From: Gordius sp. MW1
Taxonomy: Eukaryota; Nematomorpha; Gordioida; Gordea; Gordiidae
Length of the DNA: 64,000 nucleotides
Reading direction: 5' to 3'
Assembly: GCA_964036665.1 (NCBI GenBank)
Contig: OZ038528.1
Coordinates: forward strand, 5,896,501-5,960,500
The notes below the pieces were generated by a model. It made no database searches. It was not told the DNA's origin and saw nothing but the letters and a program-made list of their open reading frames with translations. Shown piece after piece: positions 34,613 to 47,400 of this stretch. The position numbers and the translations under genes are program-made. How positions within the stretch are numbered: position 1 is the stretch's first letter; each line of letters starts with the position of its first letter.

Positions 34613-35065
34613 TGTTATGTTTGTACTTATGTTTTGTTTTATAATATTTGATATACACGTTATTATTAATATCGTTTATTTTCTATATTCCTGGTGGACA
34701 TGTTTTTGAATTGGGTTCAAAATGTCACAGTCCGAAATGACACACTAAATCTCACGAAAAATTAAATCTCAAATGGGGAGGGAATTTGATGTACATCTAA
34801 ACCTAACCCAAGCCCTAACCTAAAACGTTGACCTAAAACACTACCCAATGGAAATTATGCGCTTGCGCAATGAGTAATTGCGAATCTCACGATTGTGAGA
34901 TTCGCGAATCTCACGATCGTGAGATTCAGTGGCTTAGTTGCATTTTGGACTGTGACATTTTGAAATGATACCCATGTTTTTATGTTGATATCATATGTTG
35001 TATTTTGGATTCGTGTCACTAATTTGAATAAAGCATTCTTAATTCGATTCCATGATTTCATATCA
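34613..35065 (+). repeat. 5' LTR of the Gypsy element (interrupted)
   Basis: 179 bp of LTR sequence split by a nested 266-bp element at 34708-34973. The sequence otherwise matches the 3' LTR at all but about two positions. Confidence 0.95.
34708..34973. mobile_element. Small palindromic transposon nested in the 5' LTR
   Basis: The duplication ATGTTTTT (34700-34707 and 34974-34981; CATGTTTTT if nine) flanks inverted ends containing TTCAAAATGTCACAGTCC. The interior has two CGAATCTCACGAT/ATCGTGAGATTCG palindromes (about 34892-34926). The 3' LTR shows the empty site, so the boundaries are certain apart from the 8- versus 9-bp choice. It is non-coding. Confidence 0.9.
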
Positions 35066-35130
35066 GTGGCGACGAGGATGGGATAAAAGAACAAATATAT
35101 AAATAAATTGTTTTTAAGAAACATTCGAAT

Positions 35131-35424
35131 ATGGAGGAACCCAAACTATCTAAAATCCATTTATCTGAATTTAATCCGGATTTACATTCCATAGAGGATT
35201 ACTTATTCAACTTGGAAGCTATGTTTGAAATCAAAGGAATCGAGGCTACTCACACAAACAAGAAAAAGGTTTTGCTTGCCTTTATAGGGCTAGGAACTAT
35301 TAAAGAACTCAGGCAATTATTATATCCGACTACACTGAAAGATGCCAAGTGGAAGGATATTGAGAAGATACTATATCAAAAATTTCAACCCCCCCCCCCA
35401 AACAGTGTTCGCTTCCAGATTTGA
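35131..35424 (+). pseudogene. gag N-terminal part of the Gypsy element, cut by a poly-C frameshift
   Basis: Starts MEEPKLSKIHLSEFNPDLHS and contains the capsid-like segment. At the C-run 35390-35399 the frame slips: homologous gag sequence continues in the frame that opens at 35342. The run of ten C residues suggests slippage (in the genome or in sequencing) caused the break. The related gag at 57855 reads straight through the equivalent point. Confidence 0.85.
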
Positions 35425-38400
35425 ACTGTTGAATATTACAAGACAGAACGGGGAAACGATATTAGAATTGTTAAAAAGAATAAAGACATGTATTAGCAAG
35501 TGCAACTACAAGTCGGATATTGACGAACGTTGCCGGGATCATTTTGTGTATGCTTGCAAGTTGAAAAAGTTGGAATTGGAACTAAGGAGCAAATATCCTG
35601 ATACATTGGACGAGAATGGAAATCCCTTATCTCTGGATCGAGTGATTAACATGGCAATAACCATGGAGAGGGCGGAGATGGAAACACAGGAAGGAAAAGA
35701 TGAGATGATCTATAAAATGATGAAAATGGAAACACCCGAAGGAAGAGACGAAATGCTGCATAAAATAAAAAATCAAACCCCCACGCATACTCGACAGCCC
35801 GATCATACAAAGAAAGTATACGGTAAAGCCTCAAATTGCTATAGATGCCAAAAAGAGCATCCAAGAAATCGTTGCCTAGCATTCAATGCTGTGTGCTACA
35901 AGTGCAACAATAAAGGGCACTACGCTGTATGCTGCCGTAGCACCCTAAATCGAGTCCTCGATTATGAATCTGCTGATTCTATAAAACATCTTGGACAATG
36001 GGCTAAGCGAGCCACAATTACGGTTAAGTTTAATGGACATTCCGTTCTAATGGATTATGATACTGGGGCCCAAACCTCAGTAATTAATGCTAGAGTATGG
36101 CAACTGTTAGGAAAACCGAAGCTATACGGTTGTGCGATTCCAAAGGCTTATGGTAATCAACCAGTAGAAATATTTGGAAAAACACCTATGGTAGTCGAAA
36201 TGGGAAACATTTCACAATATCTATCGGCTGTTGTTGCAAAATCGGAGGATGTACCATTATTTGGGTTGCCGTGGATAGTAAAATTCGGATTACAAATACC
36301 GAGGGAAGTCAAAATACATAAAATCGGCGAAAAATTCCCGCTAAACAGTGCCTTAATTAACCTTGACAACGAATTTCCATCGGTGTTTAACGATACTCCG
36401 ACTCAAGTAAAGGGATTTTCCGTAAAAATCATATTACTAGATGATGCAAAACCAATTGCGGTTCCGGCAAGAAGGGTTCCCTTTCCTTTACGCAAGCCGG
36501 TCGAGCTGGAACTTAGCAGGTTAATGCATGCAGGTATTATAGAAAAGGTAGATCCTGGGGTTAGCAAAATTACATGGAGCACTCCTATAGTAAATGTAAG
36601 GAAGAAAAATGGCGAAATAAGAATTTGCGCGGATTTCAAAGTAACTTTAAATCCTTTCATTCATAACGATTATCATATCATTTCAACTTTTGACGATATC
36701 GCAGCAAAAATTCGAGATGGATACTTATATACCAAAATCGACATGCGAGATGCATATTTGCAGCTACCTATAGCTGAAGAATGTCAGGAATTACTAACTA
36801 TTTCAACACACATCGGTTTTTTTAGATACAAACGGATGCCATTTGGGTTATCTTGTGCGCCTTTGATTTTTCAAAGATACATGGAAAGTATATTGAGTGA
36901 TTGCAATCAAACCAAAATTTATTTAGATGATATCATTATCACGGGCAAAAACTACCAGGATCATGTATACAATGTAAAAAAGGTGCTTAATTAATTACAA
37001 TCGGTGGGTATGAAGGCGCAATTTTCTAAGGTCGAATTTTTAAAAGAATCTATAACCTTTCTTGGGCATACTTTTGATTGTAACGGTATTCATACTTCTA
37101 CGGATAAAGTGCGAGCTATTAAAAATAGCCCCTCTCCAAAGAATGTTAAAGAATTGCGATCTTTTTTAGGCTTAATCAACTACCACGAAAAATTTATTCC
37201 ACATTTACATGGTATAATGGCACCATTACACAAATTGACGAGCGTCAAAGCCAAATGGGTGTGGTCTCAAACGGAAGAGTCAGTTTTTCAAAAGCTTAGT
37301 ACCCTACTCGAATGAACTTCCATTAATTCTTGAATGCCATGCTTTAGAAATGGGGTTTGGAGCTGTACTCTATCATTTAATTAAAAATAATAAAAGACCA
37401 ATCGCATATGCGTCAAGAACGCTAATTGATGGAGAGAAACAATATTCACCAATTGACAGAGAAGCAAAAGCCTTAGTCTTTGGTATGGAAAAATTTCATA
37501 CATACTAACTAGGCCGTAGATTTATTCTAAGGACCGATCATAAACCTCTGGAAAGAATATTTGGAGCCACACGAGATTTACCGAAGATAAGCAACAATCG
37601 GTTAGTCAGATGGGCATGGAAGATGTCTGCTTATGACTATACTATTGAATACATTCCGGGCAAGGAGAATGTATGTGCTGATGCATTATCACGCTTACCG
37701 GTACCAGCGTCTGATGCAGATAAAGTCAATTTTTATAAAAGTAATTCAACTTATCATATCCGTCTTCTTAATTTGCAAGATTTGCACCTGACGGAAGAAG
37801 TGTTAATAAGGAAGTCACATAATGATTCGAATTTAAGAATATTAAAAAGATTTATAGACAAAGGTTGGCCAACGGACAAAAATGCGGTTAACAAGGAATT
37901 GCAGGTTTTTTTCGATAGAAAGAATGAAATGGAACAAGACAAGGGAGTCATTTACATTAACGGATTAATAGTTTATACCATCGCGGCTAAGGCAACAAGT
38001 TTTGACTATTATTCATAGGGGTCATCGGGGGATTAACTCCATGAGATCCATCGCCAGGTTATACGTGTATTGGCCACACTTGGATAAAGATATCGAAACA
38101 CACGTTCGGACATGTGTTGGGTGTCAGAAGAATAGATGTAATCGACCTGAAGTTCCCCTTTATTCTTGGAACGTAACAGAACATCCGTGGGAAAGGATAC
38201 ACATAGATTATGCGGGGCCAGTGGATGGTTATTATTGGCTGGTGGCGATAGATTCTTATTCCAAATGGATCGAATCGGCGTTACTGCGAAGTTCGACAAT
38301 TGAAGTTACGTTGAAGAAACTGCGAGATTGGTTTGCTAGGTGGGGAGTTCCTAAGCAAATAGTGACAGACAACGGGCCGCAGTTTCGAAGCTGGGAAATG

Positions 38401-39051
38401 AAGGGTTTTTGCGATAAATACCAGATCAAACACATTTACGCAACACCATATCATCCCAAAACCAATAACCTCGCCGAAAGAGACATTAGGACTCTGAAAT
38501 CACGGTATGCAGCTGCACGCGATTACAACTCAGATCCGGAAGATTGGATGATTGATGTTCTCATCAGCTACCGCATCAGCGAACACTCTTCTACAGGAAG
38601 ATCACCGTCAAAAGCGTTAATTGGAAGAAATCTCAAAACTTCGTTGGACTGGGTACGTCCAACTCAAAACAAATTTATGGAACAAAAAATCGATGAACAG
38701 GAAACGAGACATGATGCGCAGACGGAGAATAGAGAATTCATTCCTGGCCAATTAGTGTGGGTGAAAAATGAAGTTGATAAAGGTTGGAGAACGGGGAAGA
38801 TAATAAAACGGAACGGCCCATGTTCGTACTTAGTGGAAACACTAAGTAAAAACATGCGGAAACACAGCGACCAGTTGAGAGATCGTTCGAGTGCCATGGA
38901 TACCCACAGGCCCGAGGACACTGAAGATAGTTCGGACGACAGCACATCAACTCCGACCTCTAACGTGGAAGATCCAGAATGGCGGATTAATCAAAGGAAA
39001 TCAACCAGGAATAGGAAACCCCCGAGACGGTTGATAGAAGAAATGTTCTAA
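35342..39051 (+). pseudogene. gag-pol of the Gypsy element, several disablements
   Basis: Segment 35342-36994 holds the rest of gag, two zinc knuckles (CYRCQKEH and CYKCNNKGHYAVCC), a protease (DTGAQTSVI) and RT up to YLDDIIITG. TAA at 36992-36994 stops it, after which RT continues in frame (FLGHTFD) to about 37315. A frame change or small deletion precedes RNase H (LILEC, then RPIAYASR), which has a TAA near 37508. Then comes the integrase: a zinc-binding HxxxH/CxxC near 38014-38130 and a core with HIDYAGP, TDNGPQF and NNLAERDIRTLK (D, D, E), in a shifted frame 38002-39051. The C-terminal tail is basic and S/T-rich. It is a typical invertebrate Mag-lineage order. Confidence 0.9.
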
Positions 39052-39068
39052 TAGACGGCGAGGGGAAA

Positions 39069-39247
39069 TGTTATGTTTGTACTTATGTTATGTTTTATAA
39101 TATTTGATATACACGTTATTGTTAATATCGTTTATTTTCTATATTCCTGGTGGACATGTTTTTATGTTGATATCATATGTTGTATTTTGGATTCGTGTCA
39201 CTAATTTGAATAAAGCATTCTTAATTCGATTCCATGATTTCATATCA
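39069..39247 (+). repeat. 3' LTR of the Gypsy element
   Basis: 179 bp, TGTTATG to ATATCA, uninterrupted. It includes AATAAAGCATTC, which may serve as the poly(A) signal of the element. Confidence 0.95.
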
Positions 39248-39252
39248 TTATA

Positions 39253-40169
39253 CTTAAACTCGGCTCTTAAAACTATAAATGTGTGTGCATTTAGATTTAT
39301 ATAGTAAATATTTTACATTAATATAGAATAGTTTCTTAAGAATGATAAATTCACCAATTAAACAAAATAGTTAGTATATCCTAATGCTAAATAAAAAAAA
39401 TTAGAAGTTTGGGAGAAAACTTTGCAACTGTGTGAGAAAAACCAATGATAGAATTTTTTGTACGTTGGAGGATCATCTTTTGTCTGATTGATCCTGTGCA
39501 TAACAAAGCTTGCCAGAATGGTAACTACCATATCCCAATTTAAAGGTAATGACTGAACATTAAACCTGCAAACTTATAGGCATCCTTAAGTAAACCACTG
39601 ACACAAAAGAACAAGATCTTAATGTGCCAAATATAGACTTAACATCAAGTATATAATCATTTTTATTTCTGTTTTTAGATGAAACCCATGTTTCAGTTAG
39701 CAAATATACAGGTTTATTTGTCTTTTATGACTCATTATTTTAGTACTTTCTTTTAAATCTCAACAATGTACTAATGCCACAAAAACTTATTCCTGAATAT
39801 AGAAGGACTCAACAAAGCAAGTTTTGTATAGGCAAATAAATAATTTTAAATCTAGATTAAATTAGGACCCTAAAGGTTGCATGTGGGATGTGATGAACAC
39901 TATTATAAATGGTAACATATGTTGAAATATCATTAATAGGTTCTAGATAAAGATAACATACTAGCGAATGTCAATATGAAATCAACAAAAATATTTCCTA
40001 ATATTTATATACGACAATTACTTATAAGAATATGGAAAATAGTCTTTCTACATATATTAGTTAATATTTAATCTTAGAGCCTTGTTGATGTTTTTATAAT
40101 TTTTTACAAACATTAGTCACACTTCACCATAAAAAAATTGAGTATTTTCTTTTTCTCAGCCCTTATTTT
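39253..40169. other. Intergenic region, no gene seen
   Basis: AT-rich spacer between the Gypsy insertion and the next repeat; I see no coding sequence or structured repeat. Confidence 0.5.
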
Positions 40170-40177
40170 GTATTATC

Positions 40178-40280
40178 CATGAGCATAGCCAGGTTTTGGA
40201 TTGGGGGGGGGGACAAAACATATTTTTTTTTAATTTCTAAGGGTTTTTGTATTGAAAATTTTTTTTTGTCATTGGCCATG
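40178..40280. mobile_element. CATGGGCGTAGCC-family MITE, copy 3 (diverged)
   Basis: 103 bp, left end CATGAGCATAGCCAGG, right end TTGGCCATG, flanked by the perfect 8-bp duplication GTATTATC (40170-40177 and 40281-40288). The interior G-run matches the family. Confidence 0.8.
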
Positions 40281-40901
40281 GTATTATCTATTAAGCATTT
40301 TAGCTAGTAGAGTATATATAAAAAGTAGCATAAGTATGCCTATTTATATAACATACATCACATTAAGGTTTGCAATCAAATATTAAATATTAATAAGGCC
40401 TATTAAAATGACCTACATCATATTTTAGTTTGCAATTTATTAAAAAAAAATTTTAAACTTGCATCAAAAAGTTTGAGATTTGATAAAAAGTTTTATACTT
40501 AAGTAAATGAATAGTCTTATGGTTACCATTTTAAATATTTATTTGACCTTGCTGAATCTATCATGCATGAGTTTAATTTAAAACCATAGACTACATATAT
40601 CAACAATTTATACACCCATGTTATCAAGATCATTTTCTTAAATATTCATATAAACCCATTTAAATTCATGCTTTTGTATTCTTTTTAAGATCCTTTACTA
40701 ACAATTATGTTTACTTAGTAAATGTATCATTCTTAAAAACTATTCTATATAAAAATATTATATTTAGTATATCAATCTAAGTGAGCACACACATTTATAG
40801 TTTTAAGGCCATATTTAATTATAATATATTTATATTGTGTTTTTATATAAGTTAATATCTATTACCAATTTGCAATTTTTATTGATTTGTAAATATTTCT
40901 A

Positions 40902-41270
40902 GACATAGTTATAGCAATTCACAAGCCATTATTTTAATAGATTAATTATACCATTTTGTATATTACTATTTATATTTAAAGTATATAAGTATTAGACATA
41001 GTTAATAGCAATTCATATAATTTATCAAAAGCTATTATTTTAATAGATTAATTAGAGCCTATTGTATATTACTAATTATATTTAAAGTATATAAGTACTA
41101 GACATAGTTATAGCAATTCATATAATTTATCAAAAGCTATTATTTTAATAGATTAATTATACCCAATTGTATGTTACTAACTATATTTTAATATATAAGT
41201 ACTAGACACAGTTATAGCAACATATGTAATTCAAAAAAAGCTTGTATTTAAAAGCTTAAATATAGTCTAT
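40902..41270. repeat. ~105-bp AT-rich tandem repeat just upstream of ALG1
   Basis: Four diverging units starting at about 40902, 40993, 41100 and 41203, each beginning AGACATAGTTATAGCAA and containing ATTTTAATAGATTAATTA. They end about 170 bp before the ALG1 start codon. Non-coding. Confidence 0.75.
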
Positions 41271-41441
41271 TTTATATTACTAATAACTAAATGAGTCCCT
41301 AACTTTATTAATTATTATTAATTGCATTATATTATATTCAATATAATTATGAATTTTTTAATTTAATATAAAGATTAGGTATCTTGTTTGTGTTTTATTT
41401 TATTCATCAGCAAAATACACGTGACACATCCCTTTTCAAAA

Positions 41442-44400
41442 ATGAGAAAAAGGGCATGCGTTCTCGTTTTAGGCGAAATATCTCAAAGCCCTAGAATGGA
41501 ATTCCACGCTTTATCATTTGCTGAAAATGGTTACGCAGTTGAAATTATTGGCCATAATTGTAAGAAGGTTAATTGCTATATACACTGGTTTAGCTAATGT
41601 ACCATATAAAAATATAACTACAAATAAAAATATAAAGATTAGACCCCTCAAAAAATTTCCCATAAAATTCAAAGGTATTTATAATTTTGATATATATTAA
41701 TTTTAGCAGCTATTTTATTTCCTGTATATTTAATATTAAGAGTTATATGGGAAATTGGGTTTCTTCTAAGAGCACTTAAAAGTGTATCTGCTCCTGATGT
41801 GATTATCATTCAGGTATTTATAACATATATAGCCATAAATTTTGCATAGAATCCTCCATCAATTTATATCATGCCAATAATATTATTGGTTCATTATTGT
41901 GTATGGAAAAACATGAAAATTATATTAGATTGGCACAATTATGGATATACTCTTCTATCTCTAAAATACTCACACTATTCCCTAATTATAGGTTTGTATA
42001 AATAGTGAGTTAAAAATATATTATATTTATAATTTTTTTTTCTAATTATGTCTTTGATTCTTAGTTTTGAGAGTCAAATTGGTAAATGGGTTGATTATAA
42101 TGTATGTGTTTCAAATGCAATGCAGAGAAATTTAAAAACGTGGAATATTGAGTAATCAAATTTTTCTCAAAGTACTCTATATTTTACAGAGCTACAACTC
42201 TATATGATTTTCCTCAAAAGTTTTTTGCTCTTTCAGATGGTATCAAAGAAAAGCATGATGTTTTGATCAAACTATTGTAAATAAGTAGCTGAATTCCATA
42301 AAAGTTTTATTATTTAATTTTTTTTAAATTGATGACCTTACCTGTTTTTTTTAGCAATATTGATACAAGAAACAAAAAGGAAAGTTTGTTTACAGTTTAT
42401 ACTCCTGGTGGCATTTCTGATTCTTGTCAATATAAGAAGGATAGACCAGCATTAGTTGTTAGTAGTACTAGTTGGACAGGTTGTCATTAACAAAATTTAA
42501 GCAGAATATGAATTTTATTTTATTCAAAAACTTGTTTTATTTACCACGCTATTTTAATCATGTTAAATGTGTAAGAATGTCTCTTTATTGATTACAACAG
42601 AAGATGAAGATTTTTCTTACCTTATAAATGCCATGAAGTTGTATGACACTATGAAAGAGGAAGATACTGCTTCAGTTACTTATCCTGATATACTTTGTGT
42701 TGTAACGGGCAAAGGTCCCCTCAAGGCGTACTATGCAGATCTTATCAAATCTAAACATTTCAAACATGTTGATTTTAGGTTGTTATGGTTGGAATCTGAA
42801 GATTATCCCAAATTGTTAGGTCGTTTATTTATTTTAAATATTGCAATAATAAGGCAAAAGCTTTCTAAATATTTTGACAAACATATATTAACTTCTAGGT
42901 CTGAATAATTTATGGAGTGGCAAATATGTGTCGGTTCATCTCCTGTCTGTGCCTCTGTAAAATTGCTCATAATTATGAGTTGTCTCTATTTTAATATAAT
43001 TAAAAATACCTTGATTTTTTAGGTTAATTTGCATCAAGGACATTTAAAGAATCACTTTAATTAACTTTTATGTTTGAAAGATTGGCCTTTCTTTTATTAT
43101 TAATTGTTTTGCTTGTGGATGTTGCTACTGACTTGCAAATTTTAAGGGCTAACTCGCCTGCTATGATTAAAAAATTGCTGAGAATGCAAACTAAGTTATA
43201 TAAAAATTCAACTTTATTTGTAAAATAAAACCATAGTGACTAGATAATTTTTAATGAATTTTCCCTTAACGAAATCTAAAACAATTAAGTTCTCAAAACC
43301 TAAAAAACTCATTAGAGGTTTGGTTAAAAATTTAGATCATTTTTTGGTTAGGCTTGATGGTATAATTAATTTATTTTTACTGAGATTTGCTTTAATCAAA
43401 GACCTTTAGGGGTAACTTGCTTCAATACTTCTTCATAGGCTTTGCCTTATTTATAGGGGGTGGGTATAAATTATTTTGTTTAATGGATAAGAATATAGGA
43501 TCTAAAAGCAACTCCCTTTCACTGGCTATGCTCATGCCTAGTGGTGATCAAAACCTAGGTTGGGTTTTCCCGAGGTCAAACCCGAGGTGGGTTTTGGGTT
43601 GGGGAACGCCTTTAATTGCAAAAAATTTGTCCCAAATAAAAAACTACCAACACAAACCTGGGGTGGAACCCCAAAAAGACCTTAAAAACCTTAAGGTTTT
43701 TTATACACCCAAACCTTAACCCGGGGTTGGGGTTAGGTTGACCTGGGGATAATGTTTTAAGTATAGGGGTGAAATAAGACTATATTATTTTTTAGATATG
43801 AATATATTTCTTTTTTAAGGAAGAATTTAATTATTTCTTAATATTTTAATTTTACATGTGGGCCATTCCAGGACAAATCAAAACGGTTTCGACCGACCAT
43901 TTCAGATCAGGATAATTTTTGGTGAGGGTGTAGGTCTCATTTATTAGATTAATTTCTGAAAGTTTTAGCCATTTTGGGCCAATACTTTTTAAGTTATGGA
44001 CGTTTAAAGGGCCAAAATCACGTTCGGGAGCGTTTTATGGATTTTACTATTTTTGTCATATTTTTGAAAGTAATTGCGTTATTCACTCAGATTTTGGTGC
44101 ATTTTGTTCCTAAAAAATTCTCTATCAAAATGATTTAACCAAAAACCTCTAACTTTTGCGGTTAATTTTTTGTGGTACAATTAGTGAAAAATCATAAAAA
44201 CATATTTCTCCGGTATATGAAATCACCAAATTCACAATGTGAACTCCTTTATGACCCATTATCATATTTCATCCAATATTATTTATTTACCATATATTTT
44301 TTAAAAATTTGGAATTTGATAAAAAGCAAACACCATAATATGTTCTTGTGATAATTGATTATACCGCCATCTATAAATATTTTTGTTGAAAATGCAATTT

Positions 44401-47400
44401 TTCGAATTTTTGACCATCTCGTAGCCGCGCCCAAACTTTTTATGATTGAAATATGATAATGGGTCATAAAGGAGTTCACATTGTGAAATTGGTGATTTCA
44501 TATACCGGAGAAATATGTTTTTATGAATTTTCACTAATTGTACCACAAAAATTAACCGCAAAAGTTTGAGGTTTTTGGTTAAATTATTTTGATAGAGAAT
44601 TTTTTTAGGAACAAAATGCACCAAAATCTGAGTGAATAGCGCAATTACTTTAAAAAATATGACAAAAATAGTAAAATTCATAAAACGCTCCCGAACGTGA
44701 TTTTGGCCCTTTAAACGTCAATAACTTAAAAAGCATTGGCCCAAAATGGCTAAAACTTTCAGAAATTAATCTAATAAATGAGGCCTACACCCTCACCAAA
44801 AATTATCCTGATCTGAAATGGTCGGTCGAAAATCGTCTTTTTTTTGACGAATCGACATGGAATGGCCCATGTAGAGAAATTGTTTTATAATATTATAGAT
44901 TAAATTTTTTTTATTTAATCAATGTGTAGATTACTTAAAAAATTTATTGGGATTATTTTAGCGCCATCTAGGTGGTTATAAAATTATATTATATATTGCA
45001 TTGCAATGCAAATGCAATGCTATTCCTAATGCATATAGCCTTACGCAACCTAATACCCCCACCCCATCCCCAACACAACCTAATACACCCCAAGTTGGGG
45101 TGTATTAGGTACAACACACCCCAACACAACTAATACACCCCAACACAACCTTATACACCCCGTACTGTATGGGGTGTATGTGCATGTACACGTACACCCA
45201 CGCACGCCTGCCTTCTCTGATTTAATCTCGTTCTCGCGCATGCTGTTGCTAACAAGTAAATAAATTTAGGAGGGAAGAGTTAATTTAAGCAGGCATGAGG
45301 CGTTCTAGGCTTCTTGGGGTGTATTAGGTTGTGTTGGGGAATGGGTGGGGGTATTAGGTTGCGTAAGGCTAGTATATGCATTAAGAATAGCATTGCATTT
45401 GCAATGCAATATATAACATAATTTTATAACCACCTAGATGGCGCTAAAATAATAATCCCAATAAATTTTTTAAGTAATCTACACATTGATTAAATAAAAA
45501 AATTAAATCTATAATATTATAAAACAATTTCTCTACATGTAAAATTAATATATTAAGAAATAATTAAATTCTTCCTTAAGAAATAATTAAATTCTTCCTT
45601 AAAAAAGAAATATATTCATATCTAAAAAATAATATACTCTTATTTCACCCCTATACTTCAAAACATTATCCCCAGGTCAACCTAACCCCAACCCCGGGTT
45701 AAAGTTTGGGTGTATAATAAGGTCTTTTGGGGTTCCACCCCAGGTTTGGGTTGGGGAATCTGAAAGACCTTAAAGGTCTTTTTCCAACCTTAACCCAAAC
45801 CTTAGGTTGGGGTTGTAAAAACCTAGGTTTTGATCACCACTATCATGCCTTTCAACTAAAACATTTGGCAAACTTTAGAGTGTATCAAGAAATAATTTTT
45901 GCTCATCCTAATGGAAAACTACAATTCTAGAATTTTTTTTATTTTTGAATAAAGAATAAAAATTGCGAAATCCTTTTTTTAATTTTGCATCTGTCAAAAT
46001 CCAATTTTGCCTACATCTTAAGTTAAAACTGAAAAAATAATTGACTGCAAACCTGGGCAATAGGGAGCTAGATTTAATGGTAAATTTTGCACCACACTTT
46101 TTAGGATGTGCCGACTTGGGGATATGCTTACATAATTCCTCTAGCGGATTCGATTTACCTATGAAGATATCGGATATGTTTGGGTGCAATTTACCCGTCA
46201 TAGCGTACGATTATCCTACCCTGCATGAAATTGTTAAACCAGGCCACAATGGCCTCCTGTTTAGTGATAGCCGAGAACTGTACGAAAGGCTGAAGGTATA
46301 ATTATGCGCGAAGTTACAAAGCATGGAAAATTAATTGACATGCGATATTTAGTTTTACATAGCGAGCTTTTCTCTATAATGTGAAATTTAATATTTAATT
46401 ATAGTAGAGCCCTACATACATGGGTAACCCAAAATCTGTTTTAGTTGGATTATTATAAGTGTAGGGTTGTGTTAGGGCTTAATACATTTTCAAAAAAAAT
46501 TGGATTTATAGAATTATAGGTACTCCCCCAAATATTTAGGGAGTGTGAAGCAAATTGTATGAAATTAATAGAATTAATGTGAGAAGGGGGATGGAAGACC
46601 TAAAGGGCGGTTTCATTTTTTTAAATGTAGTTAATCTTTTTTCACTTCAAAATTTATTTTTATTGTGAACTTAGAACAATCAGAGATTTTGCAAAGAGTT
46701 TTGAATTTATATTTATTAATAATTATCTTGTAAAGTTTATATTATATTAAAGATTTGATATAGTTAAAAGGCAATTTATAATCGTTGATGTTAATCAAAA
46801 TTGAATAAATTTACTATATAATACAGCAGCATTTTAACTCCTACACAACACTACGAGAAAATTTCATACTCCTTTTTGCTACGTAAAATGGTCGACATTA
46901 AGAGAATTATGATTAAAAAAACGAGTGCGTATGAATATGAAAAATTCCAATAACGCGAATCATAACTAAAAGATAATAGTTTCTCGATATTTTCCATATG
47001 ATTAAAAACATCACTTGAGTTATAAAAAGAGAGAAGATTGTTTATTTGCGCATCTTTTTGTCTTACGCGTTTCTTAGTGGAATATAATATTTGGCCTCGA
47101 TCTATTTGTAATAGATTGAATTCAGATTTTTCTTTATTTTCGATTAAAAACTAAATGCACGTGTATATATTGGGGTGATGTTGCCCAATAAGGGACTTCA
47201 GAGAGTTGTGATAACCCTCGGGGTGGTTATTGGTCCTAGGCCGAATAGCGTCGTATCTCTGCCCATTGAATAGGAAAATACAGCTGAGGGGCTTATCCAA
47301 GTAGTCAAAATATAATTCCAAAAAGCGCCCAATTTAGGATGCTGGGAGACAATAGCCTAGCATGATCTCCAAGGTAGGAAAGGAAACCCAGAAGCCCTTT

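Larger units (their letters stand above)
34613..39247 (+). mobile_element. Gypsy (Mag-type) LTR retrotransposon, young but frame-broken
   Basis: Complete insertion: 5-bp duplication TTATA (34608-34612 and 39248-39252), 5' LTR 34613-35065, 3' LTR 39069-39247, primer site TGGCGACGAGGATGGG directly after the 5' LTR, and purine tract GAGGGGAA before the 3' LTR. LTRs begin TGTTATG and end ATATCA. Setting aside a 266-bp insertion plus its 8-bp duplication in the 5' LTR, both LTRs are 179 bp with about two mismatches, so the insertion is recent. Domain order is gag, CCHC knuckles, protease, RT, RNase H, integrase. The internal region carries frameshifts and stop codons and cannot act on its own. Confidence 0.95.

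Noticed and set aside
44279..44681. Minus-strand open frames in the foldback element
   Set aside because: They lie in one arm and the spacer of an inverted repeat and are products of its AT-rich sequence.
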